A stretch of 64,000 nt of DNA from Variovorax paradoxus (GTDB lineage: Bacteria; Pseudomonadota; Gammaproteobacteria; Burkholderiales; Burkholderiaceae_C). The notes beneath the pieces are model-generated. The model was not told the origin of the DNA, did not search any database, and was given only the letters and a program-made list of their open reading frames with translations. How positions within the stretch are numbered: position 1 is the stretch's first letter; each line of letters starts with the position of its first letter. A program made the position numbers and the translations under genes. Of this stretch, positions 29,126-38,143 are shown one piece after another. Location: the NCBI RefSeq assembly GCF_902712855.1, contig NZ_LR743507.1, forward strand, positions 792,001 through 856,000, in the 5' to 3' direction.

Positions 29126-29147
29126 CAACCACTCGCAACGAGGGTTG
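29126..29147. promoter_or_regulatory. Dyad in comM/torF divergent region
   Basis: CAACC-a-CTCG (29126-29135) is followed after CAA by CGAG-GGTTG (29139-29147), an inverted repeat with a single-base bulge. It lies ~60 bases upstream of the sigma-54 promoter and is a candidate binding site for an activator such as NtrC, although it does not match the NtrC consensus well. Confidence 0.35.
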
Positions 29148-29209
29148 TAACGATTTCGCTCTCTGCTGCGACGCGGCCCGCCGTCTTGCGCAGCCGTATC
29201 CGTGCACTT

Positions 29210-29225
29210 TGGCACGCTCCCTGCT
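29210..29225 (+). promoter_or_regulatory. Sigma-54 promoter of torF-glnK-amtB
   Basis: TGGCACG (29210-29216), four bases, then CTGCT (29221-29225) match the consensus TGGCACG-N4-TTGCW with one mismatch and the exact GG-to-GC spacing of 12. The predicted start of transcription is ~12 bases downstream, giving a leader of under 40 bases to the torF ATG. It fits nitrogen-regulated control of a PII/ammonium transporter operon. Confidence 0.75.
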
Positions 29226-29273
29226 TTGAGCCTCCCAGGTCCAACAACACACCACCTTGCGAGGAGTTTCCCG

Positions 29274-30146
29274 ATGACGCACCGTACCGCAGCCCAGGCG
29301 CTGATCGTTCTGGCCACGGCCCTCTCCGCTTCGGGCGCCGCCCTGGCCCAGGCCACGACCGATGCTGCAGCGGCCGCTCCCGCCCCTGCCTCCAACCTGA
29401 CGGCCAACGTGTCGCTGACCACGAACTACAAGTTCCGCGGCCAGGACCAGGACATGCTGGGCCGCAACGACTACGCGAAGACCAAGGCCTTCAAGCCGGC
29501 CATCCAGGGCGGCTTCGACTACGCCTTCGGCGACAGCGGCTTCTACGTGGGCAACTGGAACTCCAGCGTCAACTGGCTCCCGGGCAACAGCATCGAGAGC
29601 GACCTGTACGGCGGCTACAAGTTCAAGGCCGGCCCTCTCGACATGGACGTCGGTGCGCTCACCTACATCTACCCGGGCAACTCGGCCGGCAACACCACCG
29701 AGCTGTACCTGGGCGCCACCTACGCCAACGAGACTTTCGGCTCGTTCACCGCCAAGTACTCGCACACAGTGTCCAAGGACTACTTCGGCTACGCCGGCAA
29801 CAAGGCCGGATCGGGCCTGAAGGGCCGCAACACCGGCTACCTGAACCTGTCGTACTCCAAGGAAATCGTGCCCAAGGTCACGCTGAAGGCCGCCGTGGGC
29901 TACACGCACATGGCCAGCGACATCCGCGGCCTGGGCTACAAGAGCTATGTCGACTACAACGTGGGCGCCTCCTACGACTTCGGCAACGGCCTGTCGCTGA
30001 CCGGCTCGGTGCAGGGCGCGAACAAGAAGAGCTCGTACCTCGCCGTGAGCAACCCGGGCGTGGACTACGGCTTCGGCACGTTCGGCACCACCTACTACTC
30101 GCCGAACAAGGCACGCTTCATCCTGACGCTGACGAAGACGCTGTAA
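29274..30146 (+). CDS. TorF family putative porin
   Basis: This is an outer-membrane beta-barrel protein of 290 residues, of the family named TorF putative porin (the GCW conserved-hypothetical family). The signal peptide ends at ALA-QA near residue 25. The mature barrel has alternating aromatic strands (VSLTTNYKFRGQDQDM; YVDYNVGASYDF) and ends in KARFILTLTKTL. GAGGAG lies 8 bases before the ATG. It leads the operon with glnK and amtB, an arrangement common in betaproteobacteria, so it probably admits a small nitrogen compound. The substrate is not known. Confidence 0.88.
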   Translation: MTHRTAAQALIVLATALSASGAALAQATTDAAAAAPAPASNLTANVSLTTNYKFRGQDQDMLGRNDYAKTKAFKPAIQGGFDYAFGDSGFYVGNWNSSVNWLPGNSIESDLYGGYKFKAGPLDMDVGALTYIYPGNSAGNTTELYLGATYANETFGSFTAKYSHTVSKDYFGYAGNKAGSGLKGRNTGYLNLSYSKEIVPKVTLKAAVGYTHMASDIRGLGYKSYVDYNVGASYDFGNGLSLTGSVQGANKKSSYLAVSNPGVDYGFGTFGTTYYSPNKARFILTLTKTL

Positions 30147-30161
30147 GGCACAGAACAACGA

Positions 30162-30184
30162 GGTGCGGCCTACGTTGCCGCACC
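30162..30184 (+). promoter_or_regulatory. Perfect hairpin before glnK
   Basis: GGTGCGGC (30162-30169) and GCCGCACC (30177-30184) form an 8-bp perfect stem with a 7-base loop in the 67-base torF-glnK gap. There is no T-run behind it. It may be a processing or stability element that sets different levels for porin and PII transcripts. Confidence 0.55.
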
Positions 30185-30213
30185 GATTCATTTCCATCCG
30201 AAGGAGAAAACTC

Positions 30214-30552
30214 ATGAAGCTGGTCACAGCCATCATCAAACCGTTCAAGCTCGACGAGGTGCGCGAAGCACTGTCGGCCATCGGCGTGCAGGGGATCACC
30301 GTCACCGAGGTCAAGGGTTTCGGCCGCCAGAAGGGGCACACCGAGCTCTACCGCGGCGCCGAGTACGTGGTCGACTTCCTGCCCAAGGTCAAGATCGAAG
30401 CGGCCGTCTCCGACGACCTCGTCGACCGCGTGATCGAGGCCGTCGAGGGTGCCGCTCGCACCGGCAAGATCGGCGACGGCAAGATCTTTGTCTACAACCT
30501 CGAACAGGTGGTGCGCATCCGCACCGGCGAAACAGGCCGCGAAGCCCTCTGA
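30214..30552 (+). CDS. glnK: Nitrogen regulatory PII protein GlnK
   Basis: PII proteins sense 2-oxoglutarate, ATP/ADP and glutamine status, and GlnK blocks the AmtB channel. The 112-residue protein has the canonical start MKLVTAIIKPFKLDEVREAL, the T-loop with the uridylylation site Tyr51 (GHTELYRGAEYVVDFLPK), and the C-terminal GKIGDGKIFV. AAGGAG precedes the ATG. Its position directly before amtB is the conserved glnK-amtB pairing and supports a GlnK rather than GlnB assignment. Confidence 0.95.
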   Translation: MKLVTAIIKPFKLDEVREALSAIGVQGITVTEVKGFGRQKGHTELYRGAEYVVDFLPKVKIEAAVSDDLVDRVIEAVEGAARTGKIGDGKIFVYNLEQVVRIRTGETGREAL

Positions 30553-30581
30553 CCGTTTCCAGGCCCGAAAGAACAACGACT

Positions 30582-32006
30582 ATGAAAAAACTGCTCGTCT
30601 CTCTTGCGTTCGGTTTGAGCGTGCTGGCTGCCGGCACCACCGCCCTTGCACAAACGCCCGCGGCCACGGCCGAGGCCCCGGCTGCGTCGGCATCCGCGCC
30701 CGCCGCCGCTGCCCCTGCGGCAGCTCCGGCACCGGCGGCCGCCGACGCCGCTCCCGCAGCGCCGGCCGCCGCACCGGCACCGAAGATCGATTCCGGCGAC
30801 ACCGCCTGGATGCTGACCTCGACGCTGCTCGTGATCCTGATGACCATCCCCGGCCTTGCGCTGTTCTACGGTGGCCTGGGCCGCGCGAAGAACATGCTGT
30901 CGGTGCTGATGCAGGTCTTCGTGATCTTCTCGCTGATCAGCATCCTGTGGGCCGTCTACGGCTACAGCCTGGCCTTCTCGGGCGAGGGCAACTTCTTCGG
31001 GGGATTCGACAAGATCTTCATGAAGGGCATCACGCAGGAAACCTTCGGCGCGCTGACCACGATTCCCGAATACGTGTTCGTCGCCTTCCAGGGCACCTTC
31101 GCGGCCATCACCGTGGCGCTGATCGTCGGCGCCTTCGCGGAACGCGCCAAGTTCTCGGCCGTGCTGCTGTTCTCGGTGCTGTGGTTCACCTTCAGCTACG
31201 TGCCGATCGCCCACATCGTGTGGGGCGGCGGCCTGCTGGGCAAGGACGGCGCGCTCGATTTCGCCGGCGGCACTGTGGTGCACATCAACGCCGGTGTGGC
31301 CGGCCTGGTCGGTGCCTACATGGTCGGCAAGCGCGTGGGCTACGGCAAGGAAGCCTTCACGCCTCACTCGCTCACGCTCACCATGGTCGGCGCTTCGCTG
31401 CTGTGGGTCGGCTGGTTCGGCTTCAACGCCGGCTCGGCAGGTGCTGCCAACGCCGTCGCTGGCCTGGCCTTCGTCAACACCGTGCTCGCCACCGCTGCCG
31501 CGGCGCTGTCGTGGATCCTGGGCGAGAGCCTGCACAAGGGCAAGGCCTCGATGCTGGGCGCCGCGTCCGGTGCGGTTGCCGGCCTGGTGGCCGTCACGCC
31601 CGCCGCCGGTTTCGTCGGCCCGATGGGTTCGATCGTGCTGGGCCTGCTGGCCGGCCTGGTCTGCCTGTGGGGCGTGGGCGGCCTGAAGCGCATGCTCGGT
31701 GCGGACGATGCATTCGACGTGTTCGGCGTGCACGGCGTGGGCGGCATCCTGGGTGCCATCCTGACCGGCGTGTTCGCGGCCAAGGGCCTCGGCGGCACCG
31801 GCGGTGCGACGCCCGACACCTTCGCCATGGGCGCACAGGTCTGGATCCAGATCAAGAGCGTGCTGCTCACCATCGTCTGGTCCGGCGTCGTGGCCTTCAT
31901 CGCCTACAAGATCGCCGACCTGACCATCGGCCTGCGCGTGTCGGAAGAAGAAGAGCGCGAAGGCCTCGACATCTCCTCGCACGGCGAGACCGCGTACAAC
32001 CGTTGA
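30582..32006 (+). CDS. amtB: Ammonium transporter AmtB
   Basis: AmtB is a trimeric inner-membrane channel for ammonium. The 474-residue protein begins with a cleavable signal peptide (to ALAQTP) and an Ala/Pro-rich ~45-residue segment before the first helix, longer than in E. coli. Eleven core helices follow. The pore twin histidines are His234 (VHINAGVAGLVG) and His384 (FGVHGVGGILG). The C-terminal tail (GLRVSEEEEREGLDISSHGE) is the conserved GlnK-responsive end. It is the last gene of the torF-glnK-amtB operon and is followed by a strong terminator. Confidence 0.95.
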   Translation: MKKLLVSLAFGLSVLAAGTTALAQTPAATAEAPAASASAPAAAAPAAAPAPAAADAAPAAPAAAPAPKIDSGDTAWMLTSTLLVILMTIPGLALFYGGLGRAKNMLSVLMQVFVIFSLISILWAVYGYSLAFSGEGNFFGGFDKIFMKGITQETFGALTTIPEYVFVAFQGTFAAITVALIVGAFAERAKFSAVLLFSVLWFTFSYVPIAHIVWGGGLLGKDGALDFAGGTVVHINAGVAGLVGAYMVGKRVGYGKEAFTPHSLTLTMVGASLLWVGWFGFNAGSAGAANAVAGLAFVNTVLATAAAALSWILGESLHKGKASMLGAASGAVAGLVAVTPAAGFVGPMGSIVLGLLAGLVCLWGVGGLKRMLGADDAFDVFGVHGVGGILGAILTGVFAAKGLGGTGGATPDTFAMGAQVWIQIKSVLLTIVWSGVVAFIAYKIADLTIGLRVSEEEEREGLDISSHGETAYNR

Positions 32007-32118
32007 TCTGCTTTGGCCGGGTTGCCTTCGGGCAGCCCCGCCACCGAAACGACCACCACCATCTACAAGAACAATTCTTCGTAACGAGTTTTTCAAGCGA
32101 GGTCTCCTTTGGATGTTC

Positions 32119-32155
32119 AGCCCGCGAGCGCTCCGGCGCCAGCGGGCTTTTTTTT
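32119..32155 (+). terminator. Intrinsic terminator of torF-glnK-amtB
   Basis: AGCCCGC (32119-32125) and GCGGGCT (32142-32148) form a perfect 7-bp stem with a 16-base GC-rich loop that can pair further, followed by a run of eight T. This is the clearest rho-independent terminator in the window. Confidence 0.9.
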
Positions 32156-32194
32156 GTCTGCCGCCTTCATGGCCGGGGGCACAATCGCGACACC

Positions 32195-33127
32195 ATGTGG
32201 ACCACCCTCGAAGACAGTCTCTGCGAGCTCGGCGAATCGCCGTTCTGGCACCCTGAAGAACGCGCGCTGTACTGGCTCGACATCCCCGGGCGCGCCGTGC
32301 TGCGCACGCGCGGCGACATCGGCTCGGCCGACGCGAAGGTCGAGCGCTGGGCGCTGCCCACCGAGCCCGGCTGCATGGCGCCCGCGCGCAGCGGCGGCTA
32401 CGTGATCGCGCTGCGCGACGGCATCTACCGCGCCCGCGCATGGGGCGGCGAGCTGGTGGCCATGGCGCGCGTCGAGCACGACGTGCGCACCATGCGCTTC
32501 AACGACGGCAAGTGCGACGCGCTCGGCCGCTTCTGGGGCGGCTCGCTCAACGAGGCGAAGGACAGCGCCAACGCCGCGCTCTACTGCCTCGACGCGCGCC
32601 CCGGCACCGGCATCTCGCCCACCATCACGCAGATGGCCAACGAATCGACCACCGCCAACGGCCTGGCGTTCTCGCCGGACGCCCGCACGCTCTACTGGGC
32701 CGACACCGCCGCGCACGTGGTGTGCGCCTGGGACTGGGACGCCGAAGGCAACTCGCTCTCTCGCGCCCGCGTGTTCCACCAGTTCGACGCCAAGCCCGCG
32801 GGCTGGACAACCGACGCGCCGCAGGGCTACCAGGGCCGCCCCGACGGCGCCACCATCGACGCGCAGGGCCACTACTGGGTGGCGATGTTCGAGGGCGCGC
32901 AGCTGCTGCGCTTCGCGCCTTCGGGCGAGATCGTGGCATCGGTGCCGGTTCCCGTGCAGTGCCCGACCATGCCGTGCTTCGGCGGCGACGACCTGCGGAC
33001 GCTGTTCGTCACCAGCGCGCGCAAGGGCCGGCCCGTGGCGGAGGTCGAGCGGCTGCCCGCGTCGGGCATGGTCGTGTCCACGCGCGTCGATACGCCCGGC
33101 CTGCCGGTCAGCTTCTTCGAGGACTGA
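32195..33127 (+). CDS. SMP-30/gluconolactonase family lactonase
   Basis: This six-bladed beta-propeller enzyme of 310 residues probably hydrolyses a sugar lactone. Conserved metal-site segments are present: GESPFWHPEERALYWLDI near residue 13, RFNDGKCDALGRFWGGS near 101, ANGLAFSPDARTLYWADT near 155 and GRPDGATIDAQGHYW near 215. The substrate cannot be told from sequence. The ATG at 32195 lies 40 bases after the amtB terminator. A LysR-type gene follows after 16 bases in the same direction and may regulate it. Confidence 0.88.
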   Translation: MWTTLEDSLCELGESPFWHPEERALYWLDIPGRAVLRTRGDIGSADAKVERWALPTEPGCMAPARSGGYVIALRDGIYRARAWGGELVAMARVEHDVRTMRFNDGKCDALGRFWGGSLNEAKDSANAALYCLDARPGTGISPTITQMANESTTANGLAFSPDARTLYWADTAAHVVCAWDWDAEGNSLSRARVFHQFDAKPAGWTTDAPQGYQGRPDGATIDAQGHYWVAMFEGAQLLRFAPSGEIVASVPVPVQCPTMPCFGGDDLRTLFVTSARKGRPVAEVERLPASGMVVSTRVDTPGLPVSFFED

Positions 33128-33143
33128 GCGCCCGCCGCCGCGC

Positions 33144-34028
33144 ATGGCCTTGCAGCACATCCCGCCGATCCAGTGCCTGCTGACCTTCGAGGCCGTGGCG
33201 CGGCTGCGGCATGCGGGCCGCGCGGCCGACGAGCTCTGCGTGACGCCCAGCGCGGTGAGCCACCGCATCCGGCAGCTCGAGTCGCACGTGGGCTTCAAGC
33301 TGTTCGGGCGCAGCGACTTCAGCCTCACCGCCGACGGCGCCGCGTACCTCGCCAACGTGCGTACCGGGCTCGCGGCGCTGCAGGCCACGCCGATCGGCGG
33401 CAGCGCGGCGCAGCGCGCCACGCGGCTGCGCATCGCGGTCACGCCCACCTTCAGCCGCCAGTTCCTCATGCCGCGGCTCGAGCTGTTCCGCAACATCTAC
33501 CCCGACATCGAGCTGGTGCTGCAGGTGTCGATCCCGCTGCTCGACGTGACCGCCGAGCAGGCCGACCTGGAGGTGCGCTACGGCCCCGGCGGCTACGCCG
33601 ACTGCGAGCACCGCCTCGTGCTCGAGGAGCAGGTGGTGCCCGCCTGCAGCCCGAGCTACCTCAACGAGTTCGGCCCGTTCACAGGCTTCCGCAGCGCGGC
33701 GGAGATCGCCAGCGCACGGCTCATCCGCAGCCCGCTCGAGCCCTGGGGGACGTGGTTCGCGGACTGCGGCCTCGACCAGCCCGAACCGCTCATCGGCTCG
33801 CAGTTCAACGACCTGGGGCTGGTGTACGACGCCGCAGCCAGCGGCTTCGGGGTGGCGCTGGTGCGCCAGAAGATGGGTGCGGCGTGGTTCGAATCGGGGC
33901 GGCTGGTGGCGCTGTCCGAGCGGGCCGTGCCGTCGCCGCACCGGCACTACATCTGCTGGCAGCCGGGCACGCTCGAGCGCTGGGAATGCGCAGCCTTTGC
34001 CGACTGGCTCGAGCAGAGCCTGCGTTAG
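33144..34028 (+). CDS. LysR-type regulator, GcvA-like
   Basis: This 294-residue regulator has an N-terminal winged helix-turn-helix (HAGRAADELCVTPSAVSHRI, about 20-45) and a LysR substrate-binding domain from about 90 onward. The PPIQCLLTFEAVARLRHAGR start and the C-terminal HYICWQPG segment resemble the GcvA subgroup. It sits between the lactonase and glcD, all on the plus strand, so it may control either. The effector is unknown. Confidence 0.87.
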   Translation: MALQHIPPIQCLLTFEAVARLRHAGRAADELCVTPSAVSHRIRQLESHVGFKLFGRSDFSLTADGAAYLANVRTGLAALQATPIGGSAAQRATRLRIAVTPTFSRQFLMPRLELFRNIYPDIELVLQVSIPLLDVTAEQADLEVRYGPGGYADCEHRLVLEEQVVPACSPSYLNEFGPFTGFRSAAEIASARLIRSPLEPWGTWFADCGLDQPEPLIGSQFNDLGLVYDAAASGFGVALVRQKMGAAWFESGRLVALSERAVPSPHRHYICWQPGTLERWECAAFADWLEQSLR

Positions 34029-34170
34029 CGCAGCGCCGGCGCGTCCGCAAAGTTCTCTCAAGCGCCCGGCAAAAATCCTTCAACCCGAGGCGCCCGCATT
34101 TTTCGTAGAGTGCACACGGCTCCCGGGATATTCCGGGACATCCCGCGAACAGAAGAAAAGAGGTCGCCGC

Positions 34171-35673
34171 ATGAACGCGCCGCTCACCCCCACGCAGCAC
34201 GATTCGCTACAGAAAACAGAGCGCCAGTCCCAGGTGGTTCGTGCGCTGCAGGCTCATCTGCCGGCCCACGCGCTGATCTGGCACGACGAGGACACCACCC
34301 CCTACGAGTGCGACGGCCTCACCGCCTACCGCGCGCGTCCGCTGGTGGTGGCGCTGCCCGAGACCGAGGCGCAGGTGGCCGCCGTGCTCAGGACCTGCCA
34401 CGGGCTCGGCGTGCCCGTGGTGGCGCGCGGCGCGGGCACCGGGCTGTCGGGCGGCGCCATGCCGCACACCATGGGCGTGACGATGTCGCTCGCCAAGTTC
34501 AACCGCATCCTGAAGATCGACCCGGTGAGCCGTACCGCGGTGGTGCAGTGCGGCGTGCGCAACCTCGCCATCAGCGAGGCGGCCGCGCCCTTCAACCTCT
34601 ACTACGCGCCCGATCCGTCGAGCCAGATCGCCTGCACCATCGGCGGCAACGTGGCCGAGAACTCGGGCGGCGTGCACTGCCTGAAGTACGGCCTCACGCT
34701 GCACAACGTGCTGCGCGTGCGCGGCTTCACCGCCGAGGGCGAGCCCGTCGAGTTCGGCGGCGACGCGCTCGACGCGCCGGGGCTCGACCTGCTCGCGCTG
34801 GTCATCGGCAGCGAGGGCATGCTCGCCGTGACCACCGAGGTCACCGTCAGGCTGGTGCCCAAGCCGCAGCTGGCGCGCTGCATCATGGCCAGCTTCGACG
34901 ACGTGCGCAAGGCCGGCGATGCGGTGGCGGCGGTGATCGCGGCCGGCATCATCCCGGCGGGCCTGGAAATGATGGACAAGCCCATGACCGCGGCGGTCGA
35001 AGACTTCGTGCGCGCGGGCTACGACCTCGACGCCGCGGCCATCCTGCTGTGCGAGTCCGACGGCACGCCCGAGGAGGTGGAAGAGGAAATCGGCCGCATG
35101 ACCGCCGTGCTGCGCGGCTGCGGCGCCACCGCCATCGCCTGCAGCAACAGCGAGGAAGAGCGCATGCGGTTCTGGAGCGGGCGCAAGAACGCGTTTCCCG
35201 CGTCGGGCCGCATCAGCCCCGACTACATGTGCCTCGACTCCACCATTCCGCGCAAGCGGCTGGCCGACATCCTGCTGGCCATCCAGGAGATGGAGAAGAA
35301 GTACGACCTGCGCTGCTGCAACGTGTTCCACGCGGGCGACGGCAACCTGCATCCGCTGGTGCTGTTCGACGCCAACGACCCCGACGAGCTGCACCGCTGC
35401 GAGCTCTTCGGCGCCGACATCCTGGAGACCAGCGTTGCCATGGGAGGCACCGTGTCGGGCGAGCACGGCGTGGGCGTGGAGAAGCTCAACAGCATGTGCG
35501 TGCAGTTCACCGCAAGCGAGAACGAGCAGATGTTCGGCGTGAAGCGTGCCTTCGACCCCGAAGGCATGCTGAACCCGGGCAAGGTGATTCCCACGCTGCA
35601 GCGCTGCGCCGAATACGGCAAGCAGGTGGTGCGCGGGGGCAAGCTGCAGCATCCCGAGCTGCCGAGGTTCTGA
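34171..35673 (+). CDS. glcD: Glycolate oxidase FAD subunit GlcD
   Basis: GlcD is the FAD subunit of the membrane-associated glycolate oxidase, which turns glycolate into glyoxylate. The 500-residue protein has the FAD PCMH domain (VPVVARGAGTGLSGGAMP, ENSGGVHCLKYGLTLHNVL) and the C-terminal metal-site region (NVFHAGDGNLHPLVLFD, GTVSGEHGVGVEKLN). The ATG at 34171 follows a 142-base gap that should hold the operon promoter. The stop overlaps the glcE start (TGATG). Confidence 0.95.
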   Translation: MNAPLTPTQHDSLQKTERQSQVVRALQAHLPAHALIWHDEDTTPYECDGLTAYRARPLVVALPETEAQVAAVLRTCHGLGVPVVARGAGTGLSGGAMPHTMGVTMSLAKFNRILKIDPVSRTAVVQCGVRNLAISEAAAPFNLYYAPDPSSQIACTIGGNVAENSGGVHCLKYGLTLHNVLRVRGFTAEGEPVEFGGDALDAPGLDLLALVIGSEGMLAVTTEVTVRLVPKPQLARCIMASFDDVRKAGDAVAAVIAAGIIPAGLEMMDKPMTAAVEDFVRAGYDLDAAAILLCESDGTPEEVEEEIGRMTAVLRGCGATAIACSNSEEERMRFWSGRKNAFPASGRISPDYMCLDSTIPRKRLADILLAIQEMEKKYDLRCCNVFHAGDGNLHPLVLFDANDPDELHRCELFGADILETSVAMGGTVSGEHGVGVEKLNSMCVQFTASENEQMFGVKRAFDPEGMLNPGKVIPTLQRCAEYGKQVVRGGKLQHPELPRF

Positions 35674-36779
35674 TGGCGACCGACACCGCACTCCACGAAG
35701 TCGCCGAGCGCATCCGCGCCGCAGCCTCCGATGCCGCGCCGCTGTGCATCCGCGGCGGCGGCACCAAGGATTTCTACGGCGAACCGCCCCAGGGCGAGCT
35801 GCTCGACACGCGCGCCCTCGCCGGCATCACGAGCTACGAGCCGAGCGAACTGGTCGTCACCGTGCGCGCCGGCACGCCGCTCGACGAACTCGAGGCCGCG
35901 CTGGCTGAGAAGGGCCAGTGCCTGCCTTTCGAACCGCCGCGCTTCGCGCCCCATGGCAGCGTCGGCGGCATGGTGGCCGCGGGCCTCAGCGGTCCGGCGC
36001 GTGCGAGTGTCGGCGCGGTGCGCGACTACGTGCTCGGCGCCACGCTGGTCAACGGCCGCGGCGAGGTGCTGACCTTCGGCGGGCAGGTGATGAAGAACGT
36101 CGCGGGCTACGACGTCTCGCGCGTGCTGGCCGGCTCGCTCGGCACGCTGGGCGTGATCGCCGAAGTCAGCCTCAAGGTGCTGCCGGTGCCGCCCGCGGAA
36201 GCCACGCTCGAATTCGCCTGCAGCCAGGCCGATGCGCTGCGCCTGCTCAACGAATGGGGCGGCCGCCCGCTGCCGCTGAACGCCAGCTGCTGGGCCGGGC
36301 ATGCCGGCGCGGGTGTGCTGTCGCTGCGCCTGCGCGGCGCGGTCGCAGCCGTGGAAGCCGCCTGCGCGCACCTCGGCGGCGAGCGCATCGACGGCGCGCG
36401 TGCCGCGGCCGGCTGGCAGGCGCTGCGCGACCAGCAGCTGCCGTGGTTCGCCACCGCCGGCAGCGCCGATGCGCTGTGGCGTCTTTCGGTGCCGCAGACC
36501 GCACCGGTGCTCGCGCTCGACGGCGCTGCCCCGCTGATCGAATGGCACGGCGGCCAGCGCTGGTACAAGGCGCCGGTCGGGCAGGCCGCGCGCGTGCGCG
36601 AACTCGCGCGCGCTGCGGGCGGCCACGCCACGCTCTTCCGCACGCCGGATGGCGCCGCCACCGGCGTGCCGCGTTTCGATGCCATGAGCGCACCCGTCGA
36701 GCGCATCCAGCGCGCGCTGATGCGCGAATTCGATCCGCACGGCCTCTTCAACCGCGGCCGCCTGCTCGCCCCGACCTGA
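35673..36779 (+). CDS. glcE: Glycolate oxidase FAD-binding subunit GlcE
   Basis: GlcE is the second FAD-binding subunit of glycolate oxidase. The 368-residue protein has a PCMH-type FAD domain: IRGGGTKDFYG near residue 26, PHGSVGGMVAAGLSGPARAS near 94, and GQVMKNVAGYDVSRVLAGSL. It lacks the catalytic C-terminal features of GlcD, as is normal for GlcE. It overlaps glcD by one base and is followed 19 bases later by glcF. Confidence 0.93.
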   Translation: MATDTALHEVAERIRAAASDAAPLCIRGGGTKDFYGEPPQGELLDTRALAGITSYEPSELVVTVRAGTPLDELEAALAEKGQCLPFEPPRFAPHGSVGGMVAAGLSGPARASVGAVRDYVLGATLVNGRGEVLTFGGQVMKNVAGYDVSRVLAGSLGTLGVIAEVSLKVLPVPPAEATLEFACSQADALRLLNEWGGRPLPLNASCWAGHAGAGVLSLRLRGAVAAVEAACAHLGGERIDGARAAAGWQALRDQQLPWFATAGSADALWRLSVPQTAPVLALDGAAPLIEWHGGQRWYKAPVGQAARVRELARAAGGHATLFRTPDGAATGVPRFDAMSAPVERIQRALMREFDPHGLFNRGRLLAPT

Positions 36780-36798
36780 GACAAGAACAAGAACCCCC

Positions 36799-38031
36799 AT
36801 GCAAACCGAGCTCGCCCCCGAATTCCAAGGCACCGACGAAGGTCGCGAGGCCGAGGCCATCCTGCGCAAATGCGTGCACTGCGGCTTCTGCACCGCCACC
36901 TGTCCCACCTACCAGCTGCTCGGTGACGAGCTCGACGGTCCGCGCGGACGCATCTACCTGATCAAGCAGGTGCTCGAAGGCAAGACGCCCACGCGCAGCA
37001 CGCAGCAGCACCTCGACCGCTGCCTGACCTGCCGCAACTGCGAGAGCACCTGTCCGAGCGGCGTGCAGTACGGCCACCTGGTCGACATCGGCCGCAGGAT
37101 CGTCGACGAGAAGGTGCCGCGCCCCGCCATGGAGTCGGCCACGCGCTGGGTGCTCAAGGAAGGCCTGCCGTCGTCGCTCTTCGGCCCGGCGATGAAGGCC
37201 GGCCAGGCTGTGCGCGGGCTGTTGCCCGAGGCGCTCAAGGCCAAGGTGCCCGCCAGGCAGGAGGCCGGCGCCTGGCCCACCGCGACGCACGCGCGCAAGG
37301 TGCTGATGCTCGCGGGCTGCGTGCAGCCGTCAATGATGCCCAACATCAACAGCGCTACCGCGCGCGTGCTCGACGCGGCCGGCATCCAGGCGGTGATTGC
37401 GCCGCAGGCCGGCTGCTGCGGCGCGGTGAAGTTCCACCTGAACGACCAGGACGGCGGCAAGGCGCAGATGCGCGCCAACATCGACGCGTGGTGGCCGCTG
37501 GTGGAGCGCAACGAGGTCGAGGCCATCGTCATGAACGCGTCGGGCTGCGGCGTGACGGTGCGCGAATACGGCCACGTCCTGCGCAACGACGCGGCCTATG
37601 CGCTGAAGGCGGCGCGCATCAGCGAACTCACGCGCGACCTGGGCGAACTGCTGCCCGACATCGTGCCCGCGCTCAAGGCCCGCGTGAAGGCGCCGTCCGG
37701 CGTGGTGGCCTACCACCCGCCGTGCACGCTGCAGCACGGGCAGAAGCTGCGCGGCGGCATCGAGACGCACCTGCGCGCGCTCGGCTTCGACGTGCGCGTG
37801 GCCATGAACGAATCGCACCTGTGCTGCGGGTCGGCGGGCACTTACTCGGTGCTGCAGCCCGAGCTGGCGTACCCGCTGCGCGATCGCAAGCTCGGCCACC
37901 TGAAGCAGCTGCAGCCCGCGGCCATCGCGTCGGCCAACATCGGCTGCATCACGCACCTGCAGAGCGGCAGCGGCGACACGCCGGTGCGGCACTGGGTGGA
38001 GCTGCTGGACGCGGCGCTCGGCCCGGCCTGA
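36799..38031 (+). CDS. glcF: Glycolate oxidase iron-sulfur subunit GlcF
   Basis: GlcF carries two [4Fe-4S] clusters that pass electrons from GlcD/GlcE toward quinone. The 410-residue protein has ferredoxin motifs CVHCGFCTATCP at 25-36 and CLTCRNCESTCP near 75, then two CCG-type domains (GCCGAVKFHLND; HLCCGSAGTY). Length and motif order are those of the family. It completes glcDEF. No glcB or malate synthase is adjacent. Confidence 0.95.
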   Translation: MQTELAPEFQGTDEGREAEAILRKCVHCGFCTATCPTYQLLGDELDGPRGRIYLIKQVLEGKTPTRSTQQHLDRCLTCRNCESTCPSGVQYGHLVDIGRRIVDEKVPRPAMESATRWVLKEGLPSSLFGPAMKAGQAVRGLLPEALKAKVPARQEAGAWPTATHARKVLMLAGCVQPSMMPNINSATARVLDAAGIQAVIAPQAGCCGAVKFHLNDQDGGKAQMRANIDAWWPLVERNEVEAIVMNASGCGVTVREYGHVLRNDAAYALKAARISELTRDLGELLPDIVPALKARVKAPSGVVAYHPPCTLQHGQKLRGGIETHLRALGFDVRVAMNESHLCCGSAGTYSVLQPELAYPLRDRKLGHLKQLQPAAIASANIGCITHLQSGSGDTPVRHWVELLDAALGPA

Positions 38032-38143
38032 GAGAAGCCGCGAACGAGCCCTGGGCGCACAGCGGGGAGGGGGTTGGTCCGACTCGCGCAAACGCGGCCG
38101 GCGGCGCATCATGGCCGCACCGAATCTGCAAGGAGCCTGTGCC

